A stretch of 24,277 nt of DNA from positions 1 through 24,277 of IMG/VR virus record IMGVR_UViG_3300030107_004926; one strand, given 5' to 3'. Source of the stretch: a virus. Below the pieces are notes generated by a model. That model did not search any database and was not told the origin of the DNA. It was given only the letters and a program-made list of their open reading frames with translations. Both the position numbers and the translations under genes were made by a program. Of the stretch, positions 12,001 through 17,713 are shown piece by piece. The number at the start of each line of letters is the position of its first letter. The stretch's first letter is position 1.

Positions 12001-12360
12001 TTTAAGTTTGAAGCTACTGTGTACCAGAGATACTTGAAGATGATGGGCTTCCGTACTATGGATGAAAGCGTTATTGCAGCTGAATGGCAGCACATGGATG
12101 TGGTAAACAGGACCTATGATTATTACATTGACAAAGCAGCAACACTGTACGCCTCTGGCAAAGATGAAGAGGCCGATGAGGTAGTAAACAAATACAACGC
12201 CATGTATGGTGACAGGATTCCTATCGAAGGCAGAAACATCAGAAACAGGGTCGAGCGAAAACTTAAAGACCGGATGCTGCCTGCGCAGGAAAGGCGAAGA
12301 GAGCAAATGTCTGACCCTGCTCAGGCTTATGTACAAGAACAGTATGGAGAAGTTGAATGA
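3031..12360 (+). CDS. Giant polyvalent-type internal virion protein with HExxH metallopeptidase motif, 3,109 aa
   Basis: The start is set by an AGAAGGA site at 3018-3024, 6 bases before the ATG. Residues 1-200 are charged and helical. Residues about 230-610 are helical with Gly/Ala-rich hydrophobic pieces (near 335-365, 418-435, 592-605) that could touch membrane. Residues 831-934 are an E/Q/P-rich linker. A zinc metallopeptidase motif HEFIH lies at 1055-1059; a Glu in KETPAVMANMIVDFI about 85 residues on could be the third ligand. Residues about 1741-1917 (LFVGELQFDY, PFGRPM, then LKQIIKDAADNGVTRIAIPHGE) are a divergent copy of a domain common in phage polyvalent proteins. The C-terminal quarter, with TILQYKRFMINQ at 2784-2795, resembles PLxRFG-type proteins. 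Such giants are packed in the capsid and injected with the DNA. I see no T7/N4-type RNA polymerase motifs. The individual activities are inferred; the polyvalent nature is fairly clear. Confidence 0.75.
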   Translation: MQEDFREQFRSDFVPSPEPTEPVEEFADLTDSGVPETQAIDSAAKQEQEEAKRLQEEQADQLDSMDPLKQRRAQERADDKKRADQLVDPDFQQNKREVLEIAQERVAQNHPNAKRGTPEYYALIKSYRNRYMERRGFDVVDPVAPPKKTALTKASKQFDAMQRSVDRMLKTPETRARELEEAQKKEAAKRLEERRFTEKLRNEGVTEIRDGVEYQVVMDAQGRRKLAGGGFKGFYQQLKSGTKDVLNHLASGEFRLAQSASVALMGDFVLGGHEAINDSLDPRTEQELNAIAEYRMRNIINEQDYKYKMYLKYPELQEFEPSYLQELGTAFKDGISAISTGGAGMSALVTQATVGVLDASGLKGGEILDQNLMIDMAIDLTYQQKFRAGRSRSKIDEMSLGGDIGIELTRELPSTMLDYFVAFGVGGKVVKGLSKEATKRAIVQQARKRAIGNALVDSTEVGGQQFIDSFQHYMRDPNIDPESGRNLAMYEAQFAILTTMVLDYFGGKVIFKGKGPKQESIQRDLEFSTKRVVGKVLKAGGKIGGAGAAEAVTEIAQEVAVDLGISAGRDDMGNSLLFKALEGDGEAWRQIAVIAGVSAILGGGTRGLSMTVEGGGPRNVGLRELGKLSEGIKKRRAEELQRSFAVASDAEDLLAEVTDEELAKVAMRGVTLGEDESFAPAREFSGTGKSGKEYENERLTPQIAKAALQQRLGYSTAEMDIEALLTMEPERVSQQRKLNPNDEEASRDMKYLEDARGSLSADDAFDSQGGENVALREFVLDNPELARQMASSSKPPSRRQMEIILGGQDRKSNNARHRTRFWAAVQQAVQTLPDPDQEQDSEQEAQNQQNVTVQQDPAGESVTPTTGDEVSENPDVEGVVSPEENTPAPTQPEQEEEQQELEVLPAEAVETAPTQQLEEDEGAIEPADEKPGLVKKAESAIAGVTARGMDEEAVKSGLERLVDDVNLDDLSQNTEEQLEQILTLVQLFSTLGQTGGIRRTTAEDGEVHSFAEERGVVVYLFDGPNTTRGVALHRSAIAFNSKLAASARVRATMFHEFIHIYQFENPGEIEALAAVVFGIAPEAVQAAINEYNKAFDDMNKRRVADGLPPLPMDLERMLKETPAVMANMIVDFIMADDRVLAEMLRAEPSKMAKFLEAVMRFFGVGPDKMTKEQKAQMEHLATLGKDEFTAEQMAELGLLYKNLFRTLRTQDGDRSIGTVTPALMDVSPSEASAMLAQATPLMTHMQRNIGADDKEKYSYQELQERFAKDPSLKLEAEFRGFDSWYEGHSEAYRADNPKSKKKAPITRDELDRFLSETEPQVDVRVSGDGNDQDVRMVAFALGNNASNLLAVEDEVMGLGFEVAPEERMNQLLSGRYVARKLDTEEPLVHDLENYLPEKYFNLHTRTVITDADLTFTPSMTSAAIRGTRHIEVWGQLEEGGPYVPVLDQTGNHLKSVDETVLIGPGQIDKDDIEQFLYDNPDARLDRGTEEYITALDYAVAPEEQPAGVVRIRFNQKNGADLFRRNQPQDAYRDREYYKQLNKAVFESEAHSPYASSEINVKPAPKPTIRDPYLEEVQTPAQAFEMGIEPENGAYGVSVEGQSDTVDFSAFSDEGTGSYFATYMLFGQFKNEFASARGTDDAGQEIHNPTKYSNWWPSGRFTSGFDDLSSNPRSYREVQVVTNVSTTSESRSYFGAHFAPNEDFGYNLLGNPSFRHELGSGNQNYIGHYRRDIRSDGGVPTLFVGELQFDYQGDRNKYGVEGESDFVDDSSVRIEVKPRRVVLTNIRSGAKIDFSTQHLIEIIDDLEKASNTELSQRSIAQVNESNVEEDVESRVLKVLSAAREVPRNTTDATSITMQEFLARPLGPKDPVGDLPFGRPMKNAKQMSNRGYLNLILKQIIKDAADNGVTRIAIPHGEFINQYWSNQHGNSYAWTFDPESELLNVVQTMGEDDTDTKASKRKGQDRLEGMIMVQGVQKKSDQDESQIRVPVVEGKASRTALKQADEFSAATPIKNEILNAIDRGETQGVVRPRVVGKRFVHSDLGPAQARVLAATEHFFSKGDGSGYGVVVSKNTTEHGLVRHDAVDAEMMIIDLTPQAAEAASNADSVLNTAMMDVSSVNEDGDLYDNTSESDDQFSEPDPNTPEHAMVTSLTDYLVGKQDEIALNIDPNSPLAQSLQIGNTVKDLKGTKKFMHNILFPALASSSPIVRTTVSRMAFLEMEASKREQIQLREDQGYYDTLPRAFRKNKGQAFFNLMDKVKVAPSEIDTHPETRNLPPKVKRALAHFKARGEGMRLELVAQKRSAIENSTQYLNMDQIVVIANENLPEDEHWSVEEFKNGKRNGRRIVKADGTTLTKTEAATEVAKLAVPNDWGYQYEHIHHAFFGVYRLGWIDEAKYKEARDKGMTEWQAQREALVTIGDANNYSDAATKLSQQRKLLADEKAAMRNADGEMILVALPDTQIPSDVTQRLSTKQHSALLAQLGEAAALTSSEIFDLTRGIVGTKKSKNTFYAAMLERTGAEGYSTDFMRVWGVQTRGFNRYILSRQLRDTVYPATEKMRANGLLKWANHFEDLVEYVINPASAERLEGTAEQLLDGILHKILGGDGEKGILFGKTDIGHRPLRRGLQTVRAIMYFATLKSVRQYIINSMQPLQTVYPLVGELGMMRAIRLYNTNKGRAILRKYGPVADRSQYTDAPAGGGLVGPRAFRRITNLLRQLVQYSPIDFSSENRNQRFAFLALYLHAKDMGMSDEEAVEFGYIRGTLQTQYPFTRTTQPPVMRGPIAATILQYKRFMINQVQLAASFLARGSDKGDYATTGYGGFTRFAAMQLLIGGVRGVVPIALFNLGKNTLCKFMPEWCEKAGGYPEDDVEQLRRFVNDATQSDKFGNAIAHGIFASIFEIDMSGSISLFGKPYGRSTAEQLGYMFMGPAGNSMLRVGTDLSEKQTTDRSTLDVVGQSLLDGAPAVSAMVDFLDACYNMEMSGKKYYDNRGRFKFEATVYQRYLKMMGFRTMDESVIAAEWQHMDVVNRTYDYYIDKAATLYASGKDEEADEVVNKYNAMYGDRIPIEGRNIRNRVERKLKDRMLPAQERRREQMSDPAQAYVQEQYGEVE

Positions 12361-12581
12361 ATCCTCGTAAAGAAGAGACAGTAAGCGTAAGGGTTAGAGA
12401 GGCTACCTATGCAAGAGTCAAACAGATTGCAAAGGAACGCGGCGTGAAGGCCGTAGAGATCTGGTCTCAGATGCTTGACGCATACGAACGTGTGCCAGCC
12501 CCAACCGTGGTACACAACGTCACAGAAGGTCCTGTGGACGCGAACCACAGGCCAGTAGGCTCGTATCTAAGCAATATGTAA
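12357..12581 (+). CDS. Small ribbon-helix-helix DNA-binding protein, 74 aa
   Basis: A beta strand (residues 7-13, ETVSVRV) is followed by helix 1 (about 15-28) and helix 2 (about 31-44, KAVEIWSQMLDAYE). This is the Arc/MetJ/CopG order; these proteins dimerise and put the paired strands into the DNA major groove. The remaining 25 residues look unstructured. The ATG overlaps the stop of the giant gene (ATGA) and has GGAG 7 bases upstream inside that gene, so the two are co-translated. A small repressor at the end of a late structural operon could act on the operon itself or on host genes. The family is supported by pattern only; the target is unknown. It is the last + strand gene before the convergent block. 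Confidence 0.6.
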   Translation: MNPRKEETVSVRVREATYARVKQIAKERGVKAVEIWSQMLDAYERVPAPTVVHNVTEGPVDANHRPVGSYLSNM

Positions 12582-12585
12582 AGCA

Positions 12586-12613
12586 CAGTGCGCCCCCCGA
12601 AGGGAGCGCACTG
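12586..12613. terminator. Hairpin between convergent operons, possible bidirectional terminator
   Basis: CAGTGCGC at 12586-12593 pairs with GCGCACTG at 12606-12613. Inside, CCC (12596-12598) and GGG (12602-12604) pair around a GAA loop. It lies between the + strand RHH gene and the - strand gene ending at 12641, which is where a shared terminator would be expected. Neither side has a clear run of T after the stem, so a classical intrinsic mechanism is not certain. The rest of 12582-12640 holds only a weak AGAGA/TCTCT repeat. Confidence 0.55.
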
Positions 12614-12640
12614 CGACAAAAGAGAGAGATGGAGTCTCTA

Positions 12641-13459
12641 TTAACGCTCTTGTGCGAACTTCCACCAGTCCATCTGGAGCTTGGACTCTGCAGCTGCACC
12701 AACCTTGGTGTACAGAGCAAGACCAAGGGGTTCAGCGTCTGGGAAAGTAGCAGCTTCGAGGTTAGTTTGCGTGACGTAGGTGGCGTTTTTAGCACCATCC
12801 ACGTAAACCGCAAGCCTTTTATCTGCGTCTGCGTCAGGATCGTACACAAACCCGAGCTTGACAAACGTATCTGCAACTGGAACAGCAGCTCCAGCAACAG
12901 CATCCGTCTGGGCTTGGCCTTCAGCGCGATACATGAAGTTAATTGCATCACCATCAGCCTGATCGCAATGGAAACCAAGGAAACTGAACGCACCCGGTGC
13001 TCCGGTATCGTCAACGAGGGTGTCAGCAGAACTCAGTGGGACACTGCTTCCGTGGTCAAACGAAAGACCGACAAAAAACGCAAGCGCGTTGTCGGCAATT
13101 GATGCCTTCTTAACTCGACATTCAAACCACATCTTCTTGGGCGCGGCAGTTGAGATCATTCCCATTGGGCCGTGCGTAGTAAGATGTCCTTCGTCATTGT
13201 CAGCGTCATTGCCAGCCACTTCAATTTGACCAGCAGCAACACCAGCAAGCTGCTTGATTGTTACACCAGTGTCGATGTAAGAAGCATATGCCTGTGTGTC
13301 CTGATCGCTGACATGCTGACCGAAGTTAGTGAAGTCATCGAAAAAGAAAACTCCAGTGCCCTTCTGAATAAATTCACTAACTGGACAATCAGCCCAAACA
13401 CTGGGGCTAGGCGACGCACCCGTATCTGTTGCGTCACGGTATTCAACAAAATTACTCAT
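12641..13459 (-). CDS. Putative capsid decoration or other structural protein, lectin-like beta-sandwich, 272 aa
   Basis: The gene follows the major capsid gene directly and has a strong site (GAGGAAGGA) 8 bases before its ATG. The sequence is rich in Ala, Asp and Gly with repeated beta-strand patterns. Examples are TGVFFFDDFTNF near residue 35, MWFECRVKKASIADNALAFF in the middle, and LAVYVDGAKNATYV followed by a closing MDWWKFAQ at the C-terminus. This is the usual look of concanavalin-like/LamG jelly-roll proteins found just after capsid genes in many phages, where they are head decoration proteins or surface binders. No membrane segment, signal or catalytic site is seen. The fold and role are inferred from pattern and position; a minor capsid or head-fibre protein would fit equally well. 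Confidence 0.55.
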   Translation of the reverse strand: MSNFVEYRDATDTGASPSPSVWADCPVSEFIQKGTGVFFFDDFTNFGQHVSDQDTQAYASYIDTGVTIKQLAGVAAGQIEVAGNDADNDEGHLTTHGPMGMISTAAPKKMWFECRVKKASIADNALAFFVGLSFDHGSSVPLSSADTLVDDTGAPGAFSFLGFHCDQADGDAINFMYRAEGQAQTDAVAGAAVPVADTFVKLGFVYDPDADADKRLAVYVDGAKNATYVTQTNLEAATFPDAEPLGLALYTKVGAAAESKLQMDWWKFAQER

Positions 13460-13471
13460 GTGTTTATTCCT

Positions 13472-13484
13472 TCCTCAGTGAGGA
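13472..13484 (-). promoter_or_regulatory. Ribosome-binding site in a small hairpin
   Basis: On the - strand TCCTC and GAGGA pair around a three-base ACT loop. The GAGGA arm is part of the Shine-Dalgarno site of the 272-residue protein gene, and the other arm lies right after the capsid gene stop. Such a fold could reduce translation of the downstream gene relative to capsid. The stem is only 5 bp, so chance is possible. Confidence 0.4.
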
Positions 13485-14540
13485 TTAAGTAACGTCCGCA
13501 CCACTTGAGAGCAGGAAGTTAGAACGACGGTTGTAACACAGCAGGTTCATGGTCATGTCAACATGAGTCAGGAACACGGTGTGCTGGTTAGATGCCTTTG
13601 CAGGACCTTCTTCACGAAGGTACTCGCCTGCAAGGAATGCGGGGCGAAGTGACTGCCAGTTGACTCCGTAAACGGGGTTGCCGGTAGCGTTTTCGAGCTG
13701 CGGGACCCACTGCACAGGAGTGCGGCGGAACATAACCTGACCATCCTTGGAAGCGAGATCGTTGCCAAGGTTTTCGTTCTGAGCTTCAAGAACTTCTTCC
13801 AGAGGGCCAATAACACTGTAGTTCGTGTAGTAGCCGTAGTTAGAAGGACCTTCGTACTGTGCGTAGGGCGAAGGAGCCTTGAAGTTAGTGAACGTCGAAG
13901 CCTTACGCCATGCACGGATAAGGTCAACGCTGGTTACGTTGGTGTAGGAAGCAGACCAGTTCTGCCAGTTACCATAGGTAGCTGATGCAAGACCACCTGC
14001 ACCAGTGCCTTCAGCAGTGTAAGTCGGGTCACCGCCAAGGAAACCACCAGCAGTCGTGGGTGCGCCACGGGTAATCCAGTAAGGAATACCGTAAAGACGA
14101 TCAGTCTGGCTGGCTGTGGGCTGTGACCAGAATCGTTCTTCCATGTGAGTTGCAAGCGAACTCATTGCGTCATGGCGACGAATCTTGACAAGGTCCACAA
14201 TCTGTGCCGGAGTGCGATTCATAGCGATTTCACGACGCTCAAGAGCGTAGTTAGTCGTCATATGCCGCCAAGGCGCAGTAGCCGTCTGCATAACGTCGGT
14301 AACGTTCACCGAATCGACTGCGTAGAGACCAGTGTCCTTTGCAGCTCCGCTAGTTGCGGTCTGCACGTTCCACTGAAGCCCCTGTCCTGACTGATACGAA
14401 ACCTTCTCCTTCTGGAGAATCATTGGGAGAGCGACATGTTCCTGCAAACTGTAGGAAATGTCGGTCCACTTCATACGGCCCAGATCCTTCTGGGTCGTTG
14501 TAATCAGATCTGCAATATCTGATGCTTGGAGCGAAGCCAT
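13485..14540 (-). CDS. Putative major capsid protein, 351 aa
   Basis: The position decides this call: the gene follows the acidic scaffold gene, has the usual size of an HK97-fold capsid subunit and has a good site (AGAGGT, 6 bases before the ATG). The N-terminus (MASLQASDIADLITTTQKDL) looks like the helical arm of such subunits. The middle has WNVQTATSGAAKDTGLY and MTTNYALERREIAMNRTPAQIVDLV, a pattern of capsid spine and E-loop regions. TTSVD-like and aromatic-rich strands with PYWITRG follow, and the C-terminal third ends in VDMTMNLLCYNRRSNFLL. There is no N-terminal protease or delta domain, so a separate scaffold is needed, which agrees with the gene before it. I recognise no closer relative. 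Confidence 0.75.
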   Translation of the reverse strand: MASLQASDIADLITTTQKDLGRMKWTDISYSLQEHVALPMILQKEKVSYQSGQGLQWNVQTATSGAAKDTGLYAVDSVNVTDVMQTATAPWRHMTTNYALERREIAMNRTPAQIVDLVKIRRHDAMSSLATHMEERFWSQPTASQTDRLYGIPYWITRGAPTTAGGFLGGDPTYTAEGTGAGGLASATYGNWQNWSASYTNVTSVDLIRAWRKASTFTNFKAPSPYAQYEGPSNYGYYTNYSVIGPLEEVLEAQNENLGNDLASKDGQVMFRRTPVQWVPQLENATGNPVYGVNWQSLRPAFLAGEYLREEGPAKASNQHTVFLTHVDMTMNLLCYNRRSNFLLSSGADVT

Positions 14541-14551
14541 TTTAATACCTC

Positions 14552-15544
14552 TTATTCAAATGATTCCGAGTCGAGTGCTACGAGTCCTCTGTCACGCATG
14601 ATCTGCGCAACACTAGCTACGGCTTTGTCGCGTCCCTGCTTGGGGACACCACGGTTGTTTGTAGCTCTAGCGATGAATTGCTTCTCTCGCTTTTTGACCT
14701 TCTTTGCAAAACGATCTCGTTCAATTTCTTGGATACGCATACCGAAGACGCTTCGGAATGCCTTTGTGAACAACTCAGTGTCTGTAGGGACAGGCTTTTT
14801 AGCAGCTGCATAACCAGCGCGAAGAACGCTGACTTCATCAAGAAGTCTAGATCTGTTGCGCGAGAAATCAGATGTCGGATCAAGATCACTACTAGGGCCT
14901 GAACCAAGGACTTCTGGGTATTTACCAGCAATCTCAGTTACGCCCTGTTCTGACTGTGCGCTAAGTGCAACACCGCCAACCTTAGAAAGCTCTCCCCGCA
15001 TTCGTTCAAGTTCTGAATTCAACGCCTTAATCGCCCGTGCTGCCACAGGGTCAAAATGATCGTCGGGTTTCATCCCTTCAATTTCTGCAAGTGCCTGCCT
15101 TGACTCGTCAATCTTTTTGAGAGCCGCATCGCTTTGCTGGATTTCTGCTGATTCGGAAGTCTCTTCGACAGCTTTCCTCTGCAAAGCGGCAATAATTGTA
15201 CCTAGAGCTGAGTCAGATCCAATGGATTTGATTTCATCATCAGAAAGACCTTGGGCTTTAGCGAGAGCAACAAGTTCAGTCTGCAGACCTTCTTGAACTT
15301 CTTCCTCTTCCTCGTACTCTTCATCATCATTAATAACCTCGGGTTGATCCGGGTCGTAATATTCGTATTCATCTTCTTCGTCTACTTCTTCTTCTTCGCA
15401 ATCCTCACACTCTTCTTCTTCGCCCTCTTCAGCGAAGCCATAGAGTTCTTGCTCATCAGGCTCTTCAAAATCCATGCCTGCAAAAGCACCTTTCGGTTCT
15501 TCGGTTTGCTCAGTCGTTTCTGTAGGTTCTTTTTGTTCATCCAT
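14552..15544 (-). CDS. Putative scaffolding protein, acidic, 330 aa
   Basis: Three in-frame ATGs lie at 15577, 15550 and 15544. Only the last (MDEQKEPTE) is well placed, with GGAGG 8 bases upstream, so it is chosen; the gene then overlaps the upstream gene by 8 bases. Residues 38-86 are almost entirely Asp, Glu and Tyr with two Cys (ECEDC). Residues about 85-190 are predicted helical. The C-terminal half is basic, ending with many Lys/Arg (FAKKVKKREKQFIARA). An acidic, helical protein with a basic C-terminal end that can hold the capsid subunit, encoded just before the capsid gene, is the classic picture of a phage scaffold protein. It would be absent from the mature virion. No protease motif is seen. 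The function is inferred from position and composition. Confidence 0.7.
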   Translation of the reverse strand: MDEQKEPTETTEQTEEPKGAFAGMDFEEPDEQELYGFAEEGEEEECEDCEEEEVDEEDEYEYYDPDQPEVINDDEEYEEEEEVQEGLQTELVALAKAQGLSDDEIKSIGSDSALGTIIAALQRKAVEETSESAEIQQSDAALKKIDESRQALAEIEGMKPDDHFDPVAARAIKALNSELERMRGELSKVGGVALSAQSEQGVTEIAGKYPEVLGSGPSSDLDPTSDFSRNRSRLLDEVSVLRAGYAAAKKPVPTDTELFTKAFRSVFGMRIQEIERDRFAKKVKKREKQFIARATNNRGVPKQGRDKAVASVAQIMRDRGLVALDSESFE

Positions 15545-15911
15545 CGCCATAGCCTCCACTCTTGTCGTGCATTCCATATGCTTTTAGGTAATTTGCTCTA
15601 TGTGAGCGTGATTTAAAGATCGCTTGCCCGGTTTCCGTGTCAAAGTCAGTAGGAACGCCTTTTTTCATGCTGTCACTACGGAACTCATTCACTTGACCGG
15701 GATGTACGCCTGCTGCATCGCTTTTCATAGGCCAGACTGCACACCTCGCAGGGCTATTACCACAATGCTCAGACGCAAGGTCTCTTTCCCACTTTACACC
15801 TTCTAGCACAATGGACATATCGGCCTCACATCGCCGTTCCATCTCGCTAATAGTCATAAAAATGGAGGTTGTCTCACCAGTTGTGGTATTTTTGTAATCG
15901 TAATATGGCAT
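15537..15911 (-). CDS. Small FmdB-like head-cluster protein with lost zinc ligands, 124 aa
   Basis: It starts MPYYDYKN, like the FmdB-type zinc ribbon (MPxYDYxCxxCG) that many phages keep near the portal or capsid genes. Here the first pair of cysteines is replaced (NTTTGE). Cysteines remain at residue 28 (RRCEAD), then in EHCGNSPARCAV. The C-terminus reads FKSRSHRANYLKAYGMHDKSGGYGDG, a motif I associate with these phage proteins. The ATG shares one base with the portal stop (TAATG), so translation is coupled. A weak GGAG lies 11 bases upstream. The role in the head is unknown. The FmdB relation is a family-level guess from the N-terminus and length. Confidence 0.5.
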   Translation of the reverse strand: MPYYDYKNTTTGETTSIFMTISEMERRCEADMSIVLEGVKWERDLASEHCGNSPARCAVWPMKSDAAGVHPGQVNEFRSDSMKKGVPTDFDTETGQAIFKSRSHRANYLKAYGMHDKSGGYGDG

Positions 15912-17710
15912 TACTGCATTTGCTCCGCTTCAGACTGCTGGTTCCCCGCACCCATCATCATTCGGGTCATAGCATCGTCTCTAGCTGTGCCGCTCATACC
16001 AGCAGCAACATTCTCTCTAATGTATTTACGGGTGGTTTCTACGGGCTTGACAGTGCCTGCTTGCGTTGATTTTGCCATTTCCATAGCTGAAGCAATGGAC
16101 TCTTGTTCGGCAGGTGTTAGGTCTCTAAGCACATCCTGCAGCTCAGGAGTGTTGCTGTACTTGGAAACGATCTCGATAAACTCCTTCATGTCGAAAGTCA
16201 TGCCCATTTGCTGCAAATTCTGCGCCATTGGCAAGATGAAGGTAGAAACGATCTGAGACACTGTTTGCACACGTTCAGCTGGGCTTCTGCTCTGCATTGA
16301 GTATGGCGCAATGTCGATATTGTAATCAACAAAGTCGATTGTACGCATACTAGGGCTGAAATCAGCCTTGACGGTGATATTGGTGTCTGGGATCTCTTTA
16401 AAGATTCTTGGATTTGCAACAGGGTCATGGTACAGATATTTTGCAAGAGAAGTTACCACCCCTTGCACGGCACTGCTCACAGCTGCCTGCATGTCTGCAA
16501 TCTTGGTGCTGGCTGATTGAGAAATGATCTGCTCCTGACCAACAGTATTGGCCGCCTTGCCCAATCCACCCATGGTGTCCAAGTTGCCGCCAAGGTAGGA
16601 GAACATCTGCCTAAGCTGAACCATGAAGGCCAGCGAGGTTTGATCTACGCCGCCGTAGGTGACCTCCTTGGTGGCTTCAGGGCGGTCTGAGCGGATGATG
16701 TCCCCATCGTCCGCAGAACCGATTCTACGGCCATCCTCTTCAGCCCCTGCTCCGACCACTGTCAGGGTCTTCTGACGCTCAGCCTGCCTTCCTAGCTTCC
16801 TGAAGACCCTGTTAGACAGATCATGCAAATCAATGAGCTGCATTGCCGGTGCTGTCGGGAAAATATTGCCCGGAACGTCATTAAATCCCAACCTGTGGTA
16901 AGGGCCATTATCTGGTCCTGACCATTCAATAATGCGTCTCTCTTCTGAGTCTTTCACGCCGCCATCAGCGTCTGCAGGCATTGTTACCAGCAGGTTTTCG
17001 TATGGAAGCCAGATGTCCCAAAGCTCAATCATGGGCATATATGACTCATCGCCATACCCTGTTCCCTGCGTTGTCAGGGTTTGCACCCTGTCATCTCCGC
17101 CCTCGTTAGTCATAGGGGTGTATTCTGTCGGCTTCAAGTTAGAATTTTTGCCAAACATCTTCAGATCCATGACTGCCTCGTAAGGCAGGCAATACCTGTT
17201 CCCGCAAAATTGGATCTGATCCCATCTTTTAGCACCAACATCGAACACGAAGTCATCAAGATCGACGTTGTCTACAAAAGGCTGGCCCGTGTCGTGGGTG
17301 AAACCCATGATTTCTGAGCTTGCTTCTGGTGAAATGCCCACTTTGACAATGCCCATTGCAAACATTGCATCAATAACCCAGCGTTGCAGGGTTTCTTCAA
17401 AGCCAATTTCTTTCAGAAGCAGGTTCAAGGAGAGCTGAAAGTTCTCAGCTACTGCTTTCGCCTCGGGGTTCTGACTGGTCACAGTAACTTGTGGCGATCT
17501 TGCAGCCACTTGCCTCTTGTAAATGGAGAGGGCCATTTCCATGAGGTTGATGGGAACCCGGTCCATAGGGCCGTATTCTCCATAGTTACCGCCAACATAC
17601 TGCTTAATAGCTTCCAACCTCTTCTCTCTGAAGGGCTGCATCTTACGGCGCGAGTATTCGATTGATCGGGCAAGGCGGCTAACCTTGTCGCCATCCATTT
17701 TATATGCCAT
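15911..17710 (-). CDS. Portal protein, 599 aa
   Basis: The protein is of portal size, with the usual order of an N-terminal helical region with a conserved basic start (ARSIEYSRRKMQPFREKRLE) and then a GNYGEYGPMDRVPINLM segment. RQVAARSPQVTV and a long helical core with AMFAMGIVKVGISPE follow. The C-terminal part is helical with Gln/Met-rich ends. Portals form the ring at one capsid vertex that the terminase docks on and DNA enters and leaves by. It lies between TerL (3 bases before) and the FmdB-like gene. The start is ATG with GGTGG 6 bases upstream, overlapping the TerL end region. An alternative ATG at 17698 is less likely. Portal identity is based on context and general pattern and is quite safe; the exact family is not assigned. 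Confidence 0.85.
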   Translation of the reverse strand: MAYKMDGDKVSRLARSIEYSRRKMQPFREKRLEAIKQYVGGNYGEYGPMDRVPINLMEMALSIYKRQVAARSPQVTVTSQNPEAKAVAENFQLSLNLLLKEIGFEETLQRWVIDAMFAMGIVKVGISPEASSEIMGFTHDTGQPFVDNVDLDDFVFDVGAKRWDQIQFCGNRYCLPYEAVMDLKMFGKNSNLKPTEYTPMTNEGGDDRVQTLTTQGTGYGDESYMPMIELWDIWLPYENLLVTMPADADGGVKDSEERRIIEWSGPDNGPYHRLGFNDVPGNIFPTAPAMQLIDLHDLSNRVFRKLGRQAERQKTLTVVGAGAEEDGRRIGSADDGDIIRSDRPEATKEVTYGGVDQTSLAFMVQLRQMFSYLGGNLDTMGGLGKAANTVGQEQIISQSASTKIADMQAAVSSAVQGVVTSLAKYLYHDPVANPRIFKEIPDTNITVKADFSPSMRTIDFVDYNIDIAPYSMQSRSPAERVQTVSQIVSTFILPMAQNLQQMGMTFDMKEFIEIVSKYSNTPELQDVLRDLTPAEQESIASAMEMAKSTQAGTVKPVETTRKYIRENVAAGMSGTARDDAMTRMMMGAGNQQSEAEQMQ

Positions 17711-17713
17711 TTA

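Noticed and set aside
3031-12360. Giant protein as an N4-type virion RNA polymerase
   Set aside because: Size fits, but no T-x-x-G-R or polymerase A/B/C motif order was found; a lone HDA in LVRHDAVDAE is not enough.
14552-15577. Longer scaffold protein starting at 15577
   Set aside because: GGAGG lies downstream of this ATG and is 8 bases before the one at 15544.
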